From NCBI GenBank assembly GCA_003451675.1, contig DMCY01000071.1, positions 1-55,177 on the forward strand: DNA of 55,177 nt, given 5' to 3'. Below the pieces are notes generated by a model. That model was not told where the DNA came from. It saw only the letters and a program-made list of their open reading frames with translations, and did no database searches. Below, piece by piece: positions 23,929 through 32,933 of this stretch (positions within the stretch are counted from its first letter, which is position 1; each line of letters opens with the position of its first letter). The stretch comes from Candidatus Atribacteria bacterium (GTDB lineage Bacteria; Atribacterota; JS1; SB-45; 34-128). A program made the position numbers and the translations under genes.

Positions 23929-26271
23929 ATGGTAATTAAATATAATATTGGGAAAAATGAATATCGAAATTGGATAGTAAGAGAAACCGATTTTCAACCA
24001 GCGTATTTAGGAAAATATGAAACAATCTTCACTCTTAGCAATGGTTATATGGGAGTAAGGGCAGCAACAGAAGAAACTTATCGAGAAGAAACAAGAGGAT
24101 GTTATATCGCTGGCTTGTTCGATAAATTCCCAGGAGAAGTGACAGAATTAGCTAATATTCCTGATTGGTTAAATATAGATTTAAAATTAGATGGTGAAAA
24201 ATATGATTTAAAGACCGGGAAAATTATATCATACCAAAGGCAACTTAATATTAAAGATGGACAGCTTATAAGGAATATTGAATGGGAAAGTCCAAATGGT
24301 AAAAAAACTCGATTAATCTTTGAAAGATTTGTTTCTCTTAAAAATCTACATTTTGCTGCCCTAAAACTAAAGATTATCCCCCTTAATTATTCTGGAGCTA
24401 TTGAAATTTATTCAGGAATTAATGGGCAGACTACTAATAGCGGCGTACAGCATTTTAAAGAAGGAAGATTACGATTTTCTTCTGAAGGGATTATCTCAAT
24501 GACTTCCAGGACTCAGGAATCGGATATCGGTCTTGTTATTGCTGCAAAACACCGTTTCTATTTGAATAGCAAGATATTAGAAGTAAAAGAGGGAGTAGGA
24601 AGCCAACGAAGAAAGATTTTTTTATCTTCCCGATATAAAATTAAACAGAATGAAGAATTTATTTTTAAAAAAATGGTTACCGTATATACAACCCGTGATC
24701 CTGATTTTAAGGAGAAAGAAAAAGTTTCAGATAAAGAAATTGAAAAGGTTGCGGTAGATAACTTAAAAAAACTTATAAAACTTGGTTATGATAAACTTTT
24801 TGGAGCTCACAAAAAGAGATGGAATCAACTCTGGGAACAAATTGATATTGTTCTTGATGGACCAGATTTTGACCAATTAGCCATTCGTTTTTCACAATTT
24901 CATATCTATCAGATGACTCCTGTCCATGATGAGAGATTAAGTATTGCGGCAAAAGGACTTTCCGGCGAGGGTTATAAAGGTCATGTATTCTGGGATATGG
25001 AAATCTTTATCCTTCCTTTCCTTATTTATACTTTTCCGGAGATTGCCAAAAGACTACTCCTTTATCGTTATCATTTTTTAGATGGAGCAAGGGAAAAAGC
25101 TAAGGAAAATGGTTTTGAGGGAGCTATGTATCCCTGGGAATGTGCAGATACAGGAAGAGAAGTCACTCCTAAATGGGGTGGGGTAGATTTTAAAACAGGT
25201 AAACCTCAAAGGATATGGACTGGTGAGTTAGAACAACATATAACTTGTGATATAGTATACAGTATCTGGTATTATTTTCAGGTAACCCATAATTATAAAT
25301 TTATGTACAACTACGGGTTAGAAATTATGTTGGAAACCTCTCGTTTCTGGGCGAGCAGATTAGAATACAATTCAGAAAAAGACCAATATGAAATAAATAA
25401 TGTAACCGGACCGGACGAATATAGTGAACATATAAATAATAATATCTTCACAAATTACATGGTAAAGTGGCAACTTAATAAAACTATCCGATTTTCTGAA
25501 TGGGTTAAAGCGAATCAATTAGAAGTATGGAAGAAAGTTATCTCCAAAATTAAATTTACTTTTAATGAATTGAGTGATTGGAAAGAAAAGGCAGATAAAA
25601 TATATATTGCTATGGATAAAACCTCAGGTTTTATCCATCAGTATGAAGGTTTTACAGATAAGAGGGAAGTTGATCTTTTAAAATATAAAGGGAAAGTTGG
25701 AGCAATTACCCAGGATTATAACTGGAAAGAGATCACCCAGATGCAAGTGGTAAAACAAGCAGACATTATTATGCTTTTTTATCTTCTAAGTGATGATTTT
25801 TCCCAAGAAACTAAACGCCTTAACTGGGATTATTATGAGCCAAGGACTCTTCATGATTCCTCATTAAGTTCGAGCATACATGCTATTGTGGCAGTAGATA
25901 TTGATGAAGTAGAAAAAGGGTATGAATATTTTGAAAAATCAATACGGATTGATTTAGGAGAAAATTTAAAAAGTTCCTGGGATGGACTTCATGCTGCCTC
26001 ACTTGGCGGGAACTGGCAAGCAGTAGTAAATGGTTTTGGAGGAGTTCGAATTACAAATAAAGGAAATTTGAGAATTAATCCTCATCTACCAAAAAAATGG
26101 AAAAACCTAAAATTCAAAATTACTTGGAGAGGAAAAGAATACAATATTGAAATTACCAAAAACAAGATCACGCTCAAACCATTATCTTCTATAAGCCAAC
26201 CATTATTAGTAGAAATTTATGACAAAGAATATCTTCTCCATCCCAACGAAGTATTGAAAGTAACTTATTAA
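23929..26271 (+). CDS. GH65 disaccharide phosphorylase (kojibiose/trehalose/maltose type)
   Basis: A 780-residue cytosolic enzyme of glycoside hydrolase family 65. These inverting phosphorylases split alpha-linked glucose disaccharides with phosphate, giving beta-glucose 1-phosphate and glucose. The N-terminal beta-sandwich carries the family start NWIVRETDFQPAYLGKYET. The catalytic barrel has GHVFWDMEIFILPF near residue 350, the general acid Glu497 in NVTGPDEYSEH, and the phosphate-site motif HDSSLSSSIHAI near 645. A C-terminal beta domain follows. The exact linkage cannot be assigned by eye. Beta-phosphoglucomutase, encoded 17 bases downstream, uses its product, so the pair yields glucose 6-phosphate while spending less ATP than hydrolysis plus kinase. 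Confidence 0.9.
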   Translation: MVIKYNIGKNEYRNWIVRETDFQPAYLGKYETIFTLSNGYMGVRAATEETYREETRGCYIAGLFDKFPGEVTELANIPDWLNIDLKLDGEKYDLKTGKIISYQRQLNIKDGQLIRNIEWESPNGKKTRLIFERFVSLKNLHFAALKLKIIPLNYSGAIEIYSGINGQTTNSGVQHFKEGRLRFSSEGIISMTSRTQESDIGLVIAAKHRFYLNSKILEVKEGVGSQRRKIFLSSRYKIKQNEEFIFKKMVTVYTTRDPDFKEKEKVSDKEIEKVAVDNLKKLIKLGYDKLFGAHKKRWNQLWEQIDIVLDGPDFDQLAIRFSQFHIYQMTPVHDERLSIAAKGLSGEGYKGHVFWDMEIFILPFLIYTFPEIAKRLLLYRYHFLDGAREKAKENGFEGAMYPWECADTGREVTPKWGGVDFKTGKPQRIWTGELEQHITCDIVYSIWYYFQVTHNYKFMYNYGLEIMLETSRFWASRLEYNSEKDQYEINNVTGPDEYSEHINNNIFTNYMVKWQLNKTIRFSEWVKANQLEVWKKVISKIKFTFNELSDWKEKADKIYIAMDKTSGFIHQYEGFTDKREVDLLKYKGKVGAITQDYNWKEITQMQVVKQADIIMLFYLLSDDFSQETKRLNWDYYEPRTLHDSSLSSSIHAIVAVDIDEVEKGYEYFEKSIRIDLGENLKSSWDGLHAASLGGNWQAVVNGFGGVRITNKGNLRINPHLPKKWKNLKFKITWRGKEYNIEITKNKITLKPLSSISQPLLVEIYDKEYLLHPNEVLKVTY

Positions 26272-26288
26272 GAAAGGAATATTTAGAA

Positions 26289-26945
26289 ATGGGAAGAAAA
26301 ATAAAAGCGGTTATCTTTGATCTTGATGGAGTAATTACCGATACTTCTGAATATCATTATCAGGCATGGAAAAAATTGGCTGATGAAGAAGGAATTCCTT
26401 TTTCCAGAGATGATAATGACAAGCTAAGAGGCGTTTCCCGGAGAGAATGTCTTAAAATATTATTAAAAGGAAAACAAATTTCAGAAGAGCAATTTCAGGA
26501 AATGATGGATAGAAAAAATGAATATTATGTGGAATTATTAAAACAGATGACTTCCCAAAATATTTTATCCGGAGCAAAGGAATTAGTCTTGGAACTTAAA
26601 AGAAGAGGGATAAAAACAGCAATTGCCTCGGTTAGCAAGAATGCGAGGACAGTCTTACAAGGAACAGGAATAGAGAATCTATTTGATGTCATCGTAGATG
26701 GATATAGTGTAAAAAATACTAAACCTGCTCCTGATCTATTTTTATTTGCAGCAAAAGAATTAGGAGTAGAGCCAGAAGATTGTGCAGTAGTAGAAGATGC
26801 TGAAGTAGGGATTGAGGCTGCCTTGGCTGGGAAAATGATTCCTATCGGTATCGGCCCAGAGGAAAGGGTAGGAAAGGCTCGATATCGTTTTGAAAAAATT
26901 GGAGATATTACACTAACTAAATTATTGGAAATTATAAATTTTTAA
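26289..26945 (+). CDS. pgmB: Beta-phosphoglucomutase
   Basis: A 218-residue HAD-superfamily mutase that converts beta-glucose 1-phosphate to glucose 6-phosphate. Motif I is VIFDLDGVITDT, with nucleophile Asp11 and acid/base Asp13. The cap motifs EYHYQAWKKLADEEGIPF and LRGVSRREC are characteristic of beta-PGM rather than a general phosphatase. Motif II is IASVSKN and the metal-binding motif IV is VVEDAEVGIEAA. The gene directly follows the GH65 phosphorylase and ends the LacI-controlled operon. Length and motifs are standard. Confidence 0.93.
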   Translation: MGRKIKAVIFDLDGVITDTSEYHYQAWKKLADEEGIPFSRDDNDKLRGVSRRECLKILLKGKQISEEQFQEMMDRKNEYYVELLKQMTSQNILSGAKELVLELKRRGIKTAIASVSKNARTVLQGTGIENLFDVIVDGYSVKNTKPAPDLFLFAAKELGVEPEDCAVVEDAEVGIEAALAGKMIPIGIGPEERVGKARYRFEKIGDITLTKLLEIINF

Positions 26946-27346
26946 ATAAATAAGTTAAATTTACTAATATTTTTATCCATTTTTTCTTCGTTTTTATAAC
27001 TCAATTTTCCATCAGAAAGATCTATATAGCCAGATTGAATTTTCAAGTAATAAGTAATTTAACTGTATAGGAATTTCCTTTTTCGCAAGCCCTAATTTGT
27101 ATCTTTTATATCGTTATCTGGTTAGTTGGTTACCTGGTTGGCTAGTTGAAGAATGAGTAATTAATACTAGACTAATTAACCAATAAACCAGTTAACTATC
27201 CAACCAAATACTAACTATTCACTATTCACTAACGACTAATTTAATTTATATAAATTAAATTAGTAAATAAAATTCTTTCTAAAAATATTTTTCAAAGGAG
27301 TCCTTTAGGAGTATAATAAATTAACTAATATAGAAATAGGTGAACG
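26946..27346. repeat. Non-coding gap with second copy of GTTA-type dyad repeat
   Basis: No gene is visible. The first 170 bases are plain AT-rich DNA. At 27118-27240 is a copy of the dyad repeat seen at 1413-1490 and 33727-33870: a left arm of GTTAGTTGGTTACCTGG words, a centre with GAAGAATGAGTAATT, and a right arm of CTAATTAACCAAT and ACCAGTTAACTATCC words. It ends in ACTATTCACTATTCACT, a short tandem. The ribosome region of the next kinase occupies the right end. Confidence 0.65.
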
Positions 27347-28240
27347 ATGAAAATGAAAAATTACGATACTTTTGTAATGGGGCATATCTCTATTGATGAA
27401 AATATATATCAGGGAAAAGCTGTAAAGGAAATTGGAGGGGCGGTGGTCTATTCGTCCTGCGCTTCTTATGCTCTTGGTCATAAGATTGGTATCTTAACTA
27501 AATTATCTTTCCAAGATAAAGATTGCTTAGAAATGTTTACCATCCCAGAGGAAGATGTTTTTGCCCTAAACTCAAAGAATACAACTTCCATAAGAAATAT
27601 TTATCATAGCGTAGATAGAGAAAGAAGAACCTGTACCGCTCTATCGGTTGCCGACCCCTTCACCATTGACGATATCCCTGATAATATTGATTCCCAGATA
27701 TATCATTTTGCCGGTCTTATCTCGGGGGAATTTGATAGTGAAATGATAAAGTTTATGCACAATAAAGGGAAAGTTGCCCTGGACGTTCAAGGGTTTTTAA
27801 GGAATGTGGGGGAAAATAAAGAGATGGTCTTCAAGGATTGGAAAAAAAAGAAGGAATATCTCCCTTATATTGATTATTTAAAAACCGATGCAGCTGAAGC
27901 AGAAATTATGACCGGGACAAAAGATAGAAAGAAAGCAGCGGGAATGCTCTTCGGGTGGGGAGCAAAGGAAATTATGATCACTCACAATAAAGAAGTACTA
28001 ATTTATAATGGTAAAAAACATTATATCTGTCCTTTAAAATCGAGAAATCTTTCCGGTAGAACCGGCCGGGGTGATACCTGTTTTAGTGCTTATATCACCG
28101 AAAGGTTAAATAAAGGAATAGAGGAAGCACTCCTTTTTGCTACCGCGTTAGTTTCATTAAAGATGGAAAGGCCCGGTCCTTTTAAAGGAACCAGAGATGA
28201 AGTTGAGGATTATATAAAAAAGTTTTATCAATTATATTAA
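27347..28240 (+). CDS. PfkB-family carbohydrate kinase, GRGD variant
   Basis: A 297-residue ribokinase-fold kinase, paralogous to the one at 6796-7689. The glycine motif is GGAVVYSSCASYALG near residue 33. The C-terminal motif is GRTGRGDTCFSAY, with the catalytic Asp retained but the usual first Asp absent and Arg in the anion hole. Other shared segments are ALDVQGFLRNVG, YLKTDAAEAE and LVSLKMERPGPF. It stands alone, 400 bases after the GH65 operon. Sugar specificity is unknown. The ribosome site is weak (AGGTGAACG), and an in-frame ATG two codons downstream is an alternative start. Confidence 0.82.
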   Translation: MKMKNYDTFVMGHISIDENIYQGKAVKEIGGAVVYSSCASYALGHKIGILTKLSFQDKDCLEMFTIPEEDVFALNSKNTTSIRNIYHSVDRERRTCTALSVADPFTIDDIPDNIDSQIYHFAGLISGEFDSEMIKFMHNKGKVALDVQGFLRNVGENKEMVFKDWKKKKEYLPYIDYLKTDAAEAEIMTGTKDRKKAAGMLFGWGAKEIMITHNKEVLIYNGKKHYICPLKSRNLSGRTGRGDTCFSAYITERLNKGIEEALLFATALVSLKMERPGPFKGTRDEVEDYIKKFYQLY

Positions 28241-28611
28241 TCTAATTGTAAGGGAGTTTCCTTTTTTTGTAAATCTTGTTTGTTTAGTAGTTGCTCCACT
28301 ACACAGGGAAGGCAGAGGTAGGGGTTCGATTTATCGAACCCGAATGATGATCGGGTGGACAGAAAAAAGATAGATTCCCGTTTCCACGGGAATGACATAG
28401 AAATACGGGAATAAAGACGGGTCGAATGAATTCGACCCCTACTTAATTGGTCAATTGGTAGATTGGTAGATCGGCAAATTTTAAAGCTTTGAATTTTGAA
28501 TTATAGTTTTTCGCTTTTAGTTTTAAATTTTTAACTATATACTGAAAACTAAAAAATTATATTTATTAAAATTAACGACTTGTACGATAATAAGAAAAAA
28601 GAAGGTAAGTT
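28241..28611. repeat. Non-coding gap with nested palindromic repeats
   Basis: No gene is visible. Three dyads are nested here: GGGTTCGA-TTTA-TCGAACCC at 28322-28341, ATTCCCG-TTTCCA-CGGGAAT at 28375-28394 followed by GACA, and an outer pair GTAGGGGT at 28318 with ACCCCTAC at 28435-28442. The first relates to a segment at 44023-44048. From 28443 come AATTGG and GTAGATTGGTAGATCGG words and AT-rich low-complexity sequence. Elements of the GGGAATGAC type are common interspersed repeats in many bacterial genomes. Confidence 0.65.
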
Positions 28612-29451
28612 ATGAAACATAATGAGTTTAAATTTAAAACCTTTGATGGATTACAGCTTTTCGGTCAAAGCTGGCAACCAGAAAACCACCCAAAAGCAGT
28701 GATCTGTTTGGTTCATGGTATGGGGGAACACAGTAGGCGTTATGTCCATGTAGCAGATAGATTAACTAAAGCAGGGTATGCAATATTTACTTTTGATTTG
28801 CGTGGGCATGGTAAATCTTCTGGCCCGCGTGGTCACATTCCTTCTTATGAGGCTTTAATGCAGGATATTTCTTTTTTACTGGAAGCTGCAAATAAACAAT
28901 TTCCTCAAATACCCTCTTTTCTTTATGGTCATAGTTTGGGAGGCAATTTAGTTCTTAATTATGTTCTTCGTCGTCAAGTGCAGCTTAAAGGAGTAATTGT
29001 TACCGGTCCCTGGCTTCGTTTAGCTTTTGAGCCGTCTGCTTTTAAAATAATTCTTGGCAAAATGATGAATAAGATATGGCCTTCTTTCTCTCAAAGTAGC
29101 GGTTTAGATATCAATGCTCTTTCTCATGACCCCGAAGTAGTCCATGCTTATGAGAATGACCCTTTAGTTCATGATCATATCTCAGCCCGGATGTTTATCG
29201 GCATCTATCAAGCAGGACAATGGGCTTTAGAACATGCCTCAGAATTTTCTTTGCCTCTTTTACTGATGCATGGTGGAGATGATAAGATTACCTCTTGCAA
29301 GGCAAGCTGCGAATTTGCTAAAAAGCTAATTGATTCAAAAAACTGCACTTTTAAACTTTGGGAAGGTCTCTACCATGAAATTCATAATGAACCGGAAAAA
29401 AAAGAGGTCTTCAAATTTTTAATAGACTGGCTTGAAAAAGAAGTTATATAA
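28612..29451 (+). CDS. Monoacylglycerol lipase-like alpha/beta hydrolase
   Basis: A 279-residue cytosolic serine hydrolase of the monoacylglycerol lipase/lysophospholipase group. The oxyanion region is VHGMGEHSRRY near residue 37, and the nucleophile elbow is YGHSLGGNL near residue 105. The acid Asp lies in MHGGDDKIT and the catalytic His in YHEIHNEP near the C-terminus, so the triad is complete. FDLRGHGKSSGPRGH is the family segment before the cap. There is no signal peptide. The natural ester substrate is unknown; glycerolipid turnover is the likeliest role. It stands alone. Confidence 0.85.
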   Translation: MKHNEFKFKTFDGLQLFGQSWQPENHPKAVICLVHGMGEHSRRYVHVADRLTKAGYAIFTFDLRGHGKSSGPRGHIPSYEALMQDISFLLEAANKQFPQIPSFLYGHSLGGNLVLNYVLRRQVQLKGVIVTGPWLRLAFEPSAFKIILGKMMNKIWPSFSQSSGLDINALSHDPEVVHAYENDPLVHDHISARMFIGIYQAGQWALEHASEFSLPLLLMHGGDDKITSCKASCEFAKKLIDSKNCTFKLWEGLYHEIHNEPEKKEVFKFLIDWLEKEVI

Positions 29452-29458
29452 GGCAAAA

Positions 29459-29602
29459 CGTAAAGCCATCTCAAGTACAAGTTTGGAAAACATAATGATA
29501 AGTGGTATATTGGCTTTAGTTATTATCAATGAATTGATTGCCTCGCCGTTAAACAAATATGCACTTATTAAATCAGGAGAAGCTTCTTCTGAAGAGAAAT
29601 AG
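29459..29602 (+). pseudogene. Cation:proton antiporter C-terminal remnant
   Basis: A short open frame ending in TAG at 29600-29602 encodes a hydrophobic helix and tail: ISGILALVIINELIASPL then NKYALIKSGEASSEE. The pattern NELIxxPLxKYALIxxGEA is the typical C-terminus of CPA2-type Na+/H+ antiporters. No upstream portion of such a gene is present; the preceding 840 bases encode an intact hydrolase. This is most likely the tail of a deleted antiporter gene. The match is short, so confidence is moderate. Confidence 0.5.
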
Positions 29603-29677
29603 CTTCATAATGAATTAGTTTTAAAAATATTGATTGTTTTTATATTGAAAAAGAAATTAAAAATATATAGAGTAGTA

Positions 29678-30619
29678 TTAAGTAGCTCTTATTTCTTGTC
29701 TCATAAAGATTATATAAGAAACTGCAAAACATATAAGCATTAAAGCTATTAATCCCACAAATTGGGGCCAGATAACCATAAGACTTTGACCTAACGGAAG
29801 TGGCGTGGGAAGTAAATCATTAGTCTTAATTAAAGATGCAATACCAAATACTCTGGCTGAAGGATTAAGAATAGCAGTAGTTATTTCTTGAAAAAGTACT
29901 GCTGGAGAGATATGCATAATCAAACTCTTAATACTGTCATTTTTTGTTAACATTTCTATAGTAGAATTTTGATCAAGAGGGACTATTTGATCTGCAATGA
30001 CATTTGCGATCATAAAAACAAAGAATGTAAAGAAAATCCAAACCATTATAGAAATTAAGGCTGAAGTTGAGGTCTGTTTCAATATAATAGAAAAAAGAAG
30101 AGCTATACTCATCCAAAAACCTATATAAATAATACTGGCTACAAAGAAAATACCTATTCTCCAAAGTTCTTCTAAATTAGGGACGATTCCAAATACGCTA
30201 AGTTCTAAACCTAAAATGATTATGATGATACTTATTAACATTATACTTATAGTAGTTAAACCGGCTAAGAACTTGCCATTAATTAAGGCATCTCTGTAGA
30301 TAGGTTGTGATAATACTGTGCTTATAGTACCTTTGGAACGTTCGCTATTTATGGCATCAAAACCAAATATAATACCTATAAGTGGACCAAAGAAACTGAC
30401 GAAAAAGATAAACGAAGGCAAGGAACCTGATGATATGGTAAAAAGGTTAAGAAACATATAATCTCTGGAAATTTCAGGTAAGTATTCGCCAATGTTTTGA
30501 CTTAATATATAGACAATAGAAAGTGAAGTAACCAATACGATAGTAAACAATATCAGAAATTTTCGACTTCCTAAATGATCAGCCAATTCTTTCCAAAAAA
30601 CAACTTTTAATCCACTCAT
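29678..30619 (-). CDS. ABC-2 type transporter permease
   Basis: A 313-residue integral membrane protein with about six helices. The N-terminal FWKELADHLGSRKFLI, the FDAINSERSKGTISTVLSQP motif near residue 95 and the following helices are characteristic of ABC-2/NosY-type permeases. It is the third gene of a minus-strand operon, 5 bases after the ATPase gene, with a NEW3-domain protein first. These systems are usually exporters or membrane-remodelling transporters; the cargo is unknown. Confidence 0.85.
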   Translation of the reverse strand: MSGLKVVFWKELADHLGSRKFLILFTIVLVTSLSIVYILSQNIGEYLPEISRDYMFLNLFTISSGSLPSFIFFVSFFGPLIGIIFGFDAINSERSKGTISTVLSQPIYRDALINGKFLAGLTTISIMLISIIIIILGLELSVFGIVPNLEELWRIGIFFVASIIYIGFWMSIALLFSIILKQTSTSALISIMVWIFFTFFVFMIANVIADQIVPLDQNSTIEMLTKNDSIKSLIMHISPAVLFQEITTAILNPSARVFGIASLIKTNDLLPTPLPLGQSLMVIWPQFVGLIALMLICFAVSYIIFMRQEIRAT

Positions 30620-30624
30620 TTTAA

Positions 30625-31473
30625 TTATCCCTCTCGAAAATATTTTATATAAATTTCTTCTAAGGAATGATCAGGTGATTTCTTTTCAACTCCCTTTACT
30701 CCTTCAATCTTCTTTATTGAATCAATAAAAGAAGGAGTTATTTTATTAGAGACTTTAACTTCTAATAAATTTTCTTTGTTATCTTTTAGTAGCTCTTGAC
30801 TTATTTTGTTTATAGAACCTTGTACAACTAATCGCCCTTTAGAAACAATGCCTATTTTAGTACAAATTTTTTGGACCTGGTAGAGAAGGTGAGAAGATAG
30901 CAATACGGTTATATTTTGTTCTTTACTCATCCTTACGATAAGTTCTAAAATTTCTTCTACCCCTTTAGGGTCTATTCCGGTAGTGGGTTCATCAAGAATT
31001 GCTAATTTTGGTTCCTTAACTAAAACTGCTCCCATTCCCAAACGTTGTTTCATTCCCTTAGAATATTTGCCTACTTCTACATCTGCCATTTCTGAAAGAC
31101 CTACTATTTTTAAAACTTCTTCTATCTTTTTATCTGCTTTTTTATCAGGGATACCGTTTAAGCGAGTAATATATTTTAAATTTTCTTGGGCAGTCAAATC
31201 TTCATAAAAACCAACATTTTCAGGGAGATAACTGGTTACTTTTTTTACTTTAAGAGGTTCCCTGGTAGAATTATAACCAAAGACATTTATCTCTCCTGAA
31301 GTAGGCTCAGTTAATCCTAAGGCCATCAAAATAGTCGTAGTCTTTCCTGCTCCATTAGGACCAAGAAATCCAAATATTTCTCCTTCTTCTATTTGCAGAT
31401 TTATACTATCCACTACTTTGGTATGATTATAAACTTTGGTTAAATTCTTTGTTTCTAAAACAATAGTTTTCAT
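30625..31473 (-). CDS. ABC transporter ATP-binding protein (ABC-2 / CcmA type)
   Basis: A 282-residue ATPase. Walker A is GPNGAGKTTTILM near residue 38, the signature YSKGMKQRLGMG near 136, Walker B KLAILDEPTTGIDP near 157 and the switch LLSSHLLYQVQ. The C-terminal region of about 70 residues is the short domain seen in ABC-2 exporter ATPases. Its start codon abuts the stop of the NEW3-domain gene, and the permease gene follows after 5 bases, so the three are translated from one message. Confidence 0.88.
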   Translation of the reverse strand: MKTIVLETKNLTKVYNHTKVVDSINLQIEEGEIFGFLGPNGAGKTTTILMALGLTEPTSGEINVFGYNSTREPLKVKKVTSYLPENVGFYEDLTAQENLKYITRLNGIPDKKADKKIEEVLKIVGLSEMADVEVGKYSKGMKQRLGMGAVLVKEPKLAILDEPTTGIDPKGVEEILELIVRMSKEQNITVLLSSHLLYQVQKICTKIGIVSKGRLVVQGSINKISQELLKDNKENLLEVKVSNKITPSFIDSIKKIEGVKGVEKKSPDHSLEEIYIKYFREG

Positions 31474-32715
31474 TTATCTCCTCTTTAATTTAATGAAGAT
31501 TCCTATTAAAATAGCTAAAATTATTACTATAATTCCAATACCCATCCAGCCCCATTTAGTAGAAGTTTTTACAGTAGTTCGTATTTCTACCTTTTTTTGG
31601 TCTTGGCTTCCAGCAGTTGTCAAGCTGATCATATAATCACCTGGCAAAGTTCGTTGAGGTGTTTTTACAGTTACCTCTACTTTTTCAGGTTTTTGGGTTT
31701 TTGCTACAGGAGGTAAAGAGGATATTTTTTCTGGTTTGAAAGTTACTTCCCAACCTTCTGGTTTTGTAGAAAAGAAACTTATATTATCAATTGCGGCTGA
31801 ACCTTCATTCCAAAAATAGACAGTAAATGTTTTCTCTTCACCCGCGATGGTATCTATATTTAATAATCCTGTTTCAGTTCTTAAATTAAGTTTATAGGTA
31901 CCAGTAACTATTGTCTTAAGATCAATAGATGCTCTATTTTCTCCAGATTCCACAATAAAAGTTATTGGGTATTCACCTTTTTCTATAAATACTGGAGGAA
32001 CAACAGTAAGTGATAAATTTTCTGTTCCACCCTTATCTATTTTTATAGAAGATATTCGCTCATCTTTCCACTGAGGAGTGCAATAAGCATTCCATCCTTT
32101 AGGAAGTTGAATACCTAAATCACAGATAAGAGTATCTTCCGTTTTATTTTTTACCTCCATACTGAATTTAAATTCCTTGCCAGCTGGATTTTCTATAGTA
32201 GGATATTTTGTAGTCATTTCTATATTCCCAGGCTCTTTTTCTTCAATCTCTTCTTTTTTTTCAGTAATTCCAACTGTAATATCCAGAGTCCTTTCAATCT
32301 CCTGGTCTTTAGTGATACCTTTTAAAGTAAATTTATAATTTCCACTGGCAGTTTCTTCAGGAACTTTAATATGAAATTTTAATGTTTTGGAATTATCAGG
32401 TTCTTCGGCAAGCAATTCTACCTTACGTACTTCGAAACCTTTCCAGGCACTTGTTTTTAAATAGGCTTCCCAATCTTCAGCCTGTTTATCAGGAATAACT
32501 GAAAGGAATATTTCTTCCATTTCTTTACCAGTATTATTGATTTTTATATCTAAATCTAATGATTCACCTTTTTCAGTAATTATATTGGTATATTCACTAT
32601 AAAGAATAAAATCTCTAACCGATTCACTATTTTGAGCTAAACCAATATTTCCTAGAATTACAAATGCCAAAATTATAAATCCTGAAAGAAAAATAGTTTT
32701 AGCTTTGTTATTCAT
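31474..32715 (-). CDS. Secreted membrane-anchored NEW3/Ig-like domain protein
   Basis: A 413-residue protein with a signal peptide at about residues 1-27 (LSGFIILAFVILGNIGLAQ) and one C-terminal membrane helix, GWMGIGIIVIILAILIGIF, followed by a basic tail KLKRR. The extracytoplasmic part consists of repeated beta-sandwich units of NEW3 type, with segments such as SGNYKFTLKGITKDQEIERT, KGEYPITFIVESGE and PGDYMISLTTAGSQ, each near 100 residues. The C-terminal anchor leaves the domains outside the cell membrane. Such proteins are commonly encoded with CcmA/NosY-type ABC transporters, as here, but their function is not established. Confidence 0.8.
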   Translation of the reverse strand: MNNKAKTIFLSGFIILAFVILGNIGLAQNSESVRDFILYSEYTNIITEKGESLDLDIKINNTGKEMEEIFLSVIPDKQAEDWEAYLKTSAWKGFEVRKVELLAEEPDNSKTLKFHIKVPEETASGNYKFTLKGITKDQEIERTLDITVGITEKKEEIEEKEPGNIEMTTKYPTIENPAGKEFKFSMEVKNKTEDTLICDLGIQLPKGWNAYCTPQWKDERISSIKIDKGGTENLSLTVVPPVFIEKGEYPITFIVESGENRASIDLKTIVTGTYKLNLRTETGLLNIDTIAGEEKTFTVYFWNEGSAAIDNISFFSTKPEGWEVTFKPEKISSLPPVAKTQKPEKVEVTVKTPQRTLPGDYMISLTTAGSQDQKKVEIRTTVKTSTKWGWMGIGIIVIILAILIGIFIKLKRR

Positions 32716-32778
32716 ATTTTACCTCCTTAAGTCTTTATTAAAATCGTTTTTTGCCTATTTTTTGTGTCCCTATTTAGA

Positions 32779-32806
32779 ATTTTAAAAAAAAATTAAAATT
32801 TGTCAA
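32779..32806 (-). promoter_or_regulatory. Promoter of NEW3-ABC operon
   Basis: On the minus strand TTGACA (32801-32806) and TAAAAT (32779-32784) are 16 bases apart. The -35 is a perfect consensus. The predicted start lies about 55 bases before the ATG at 32715, and TAAGGAGG provides the ribosome site. Confidence 0.6.
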
Positions 32807-32933
32807 GATTTTTATATAAATTTTTTAAGAAAGATAAAATTATTAAAAAAAGATTGATTTTTTAAAATTATATGGTATTCTATAAATAGATAAGTTTCAA
32901 TATAAAGACCAAAGGTATGTATAGTGAAACATT

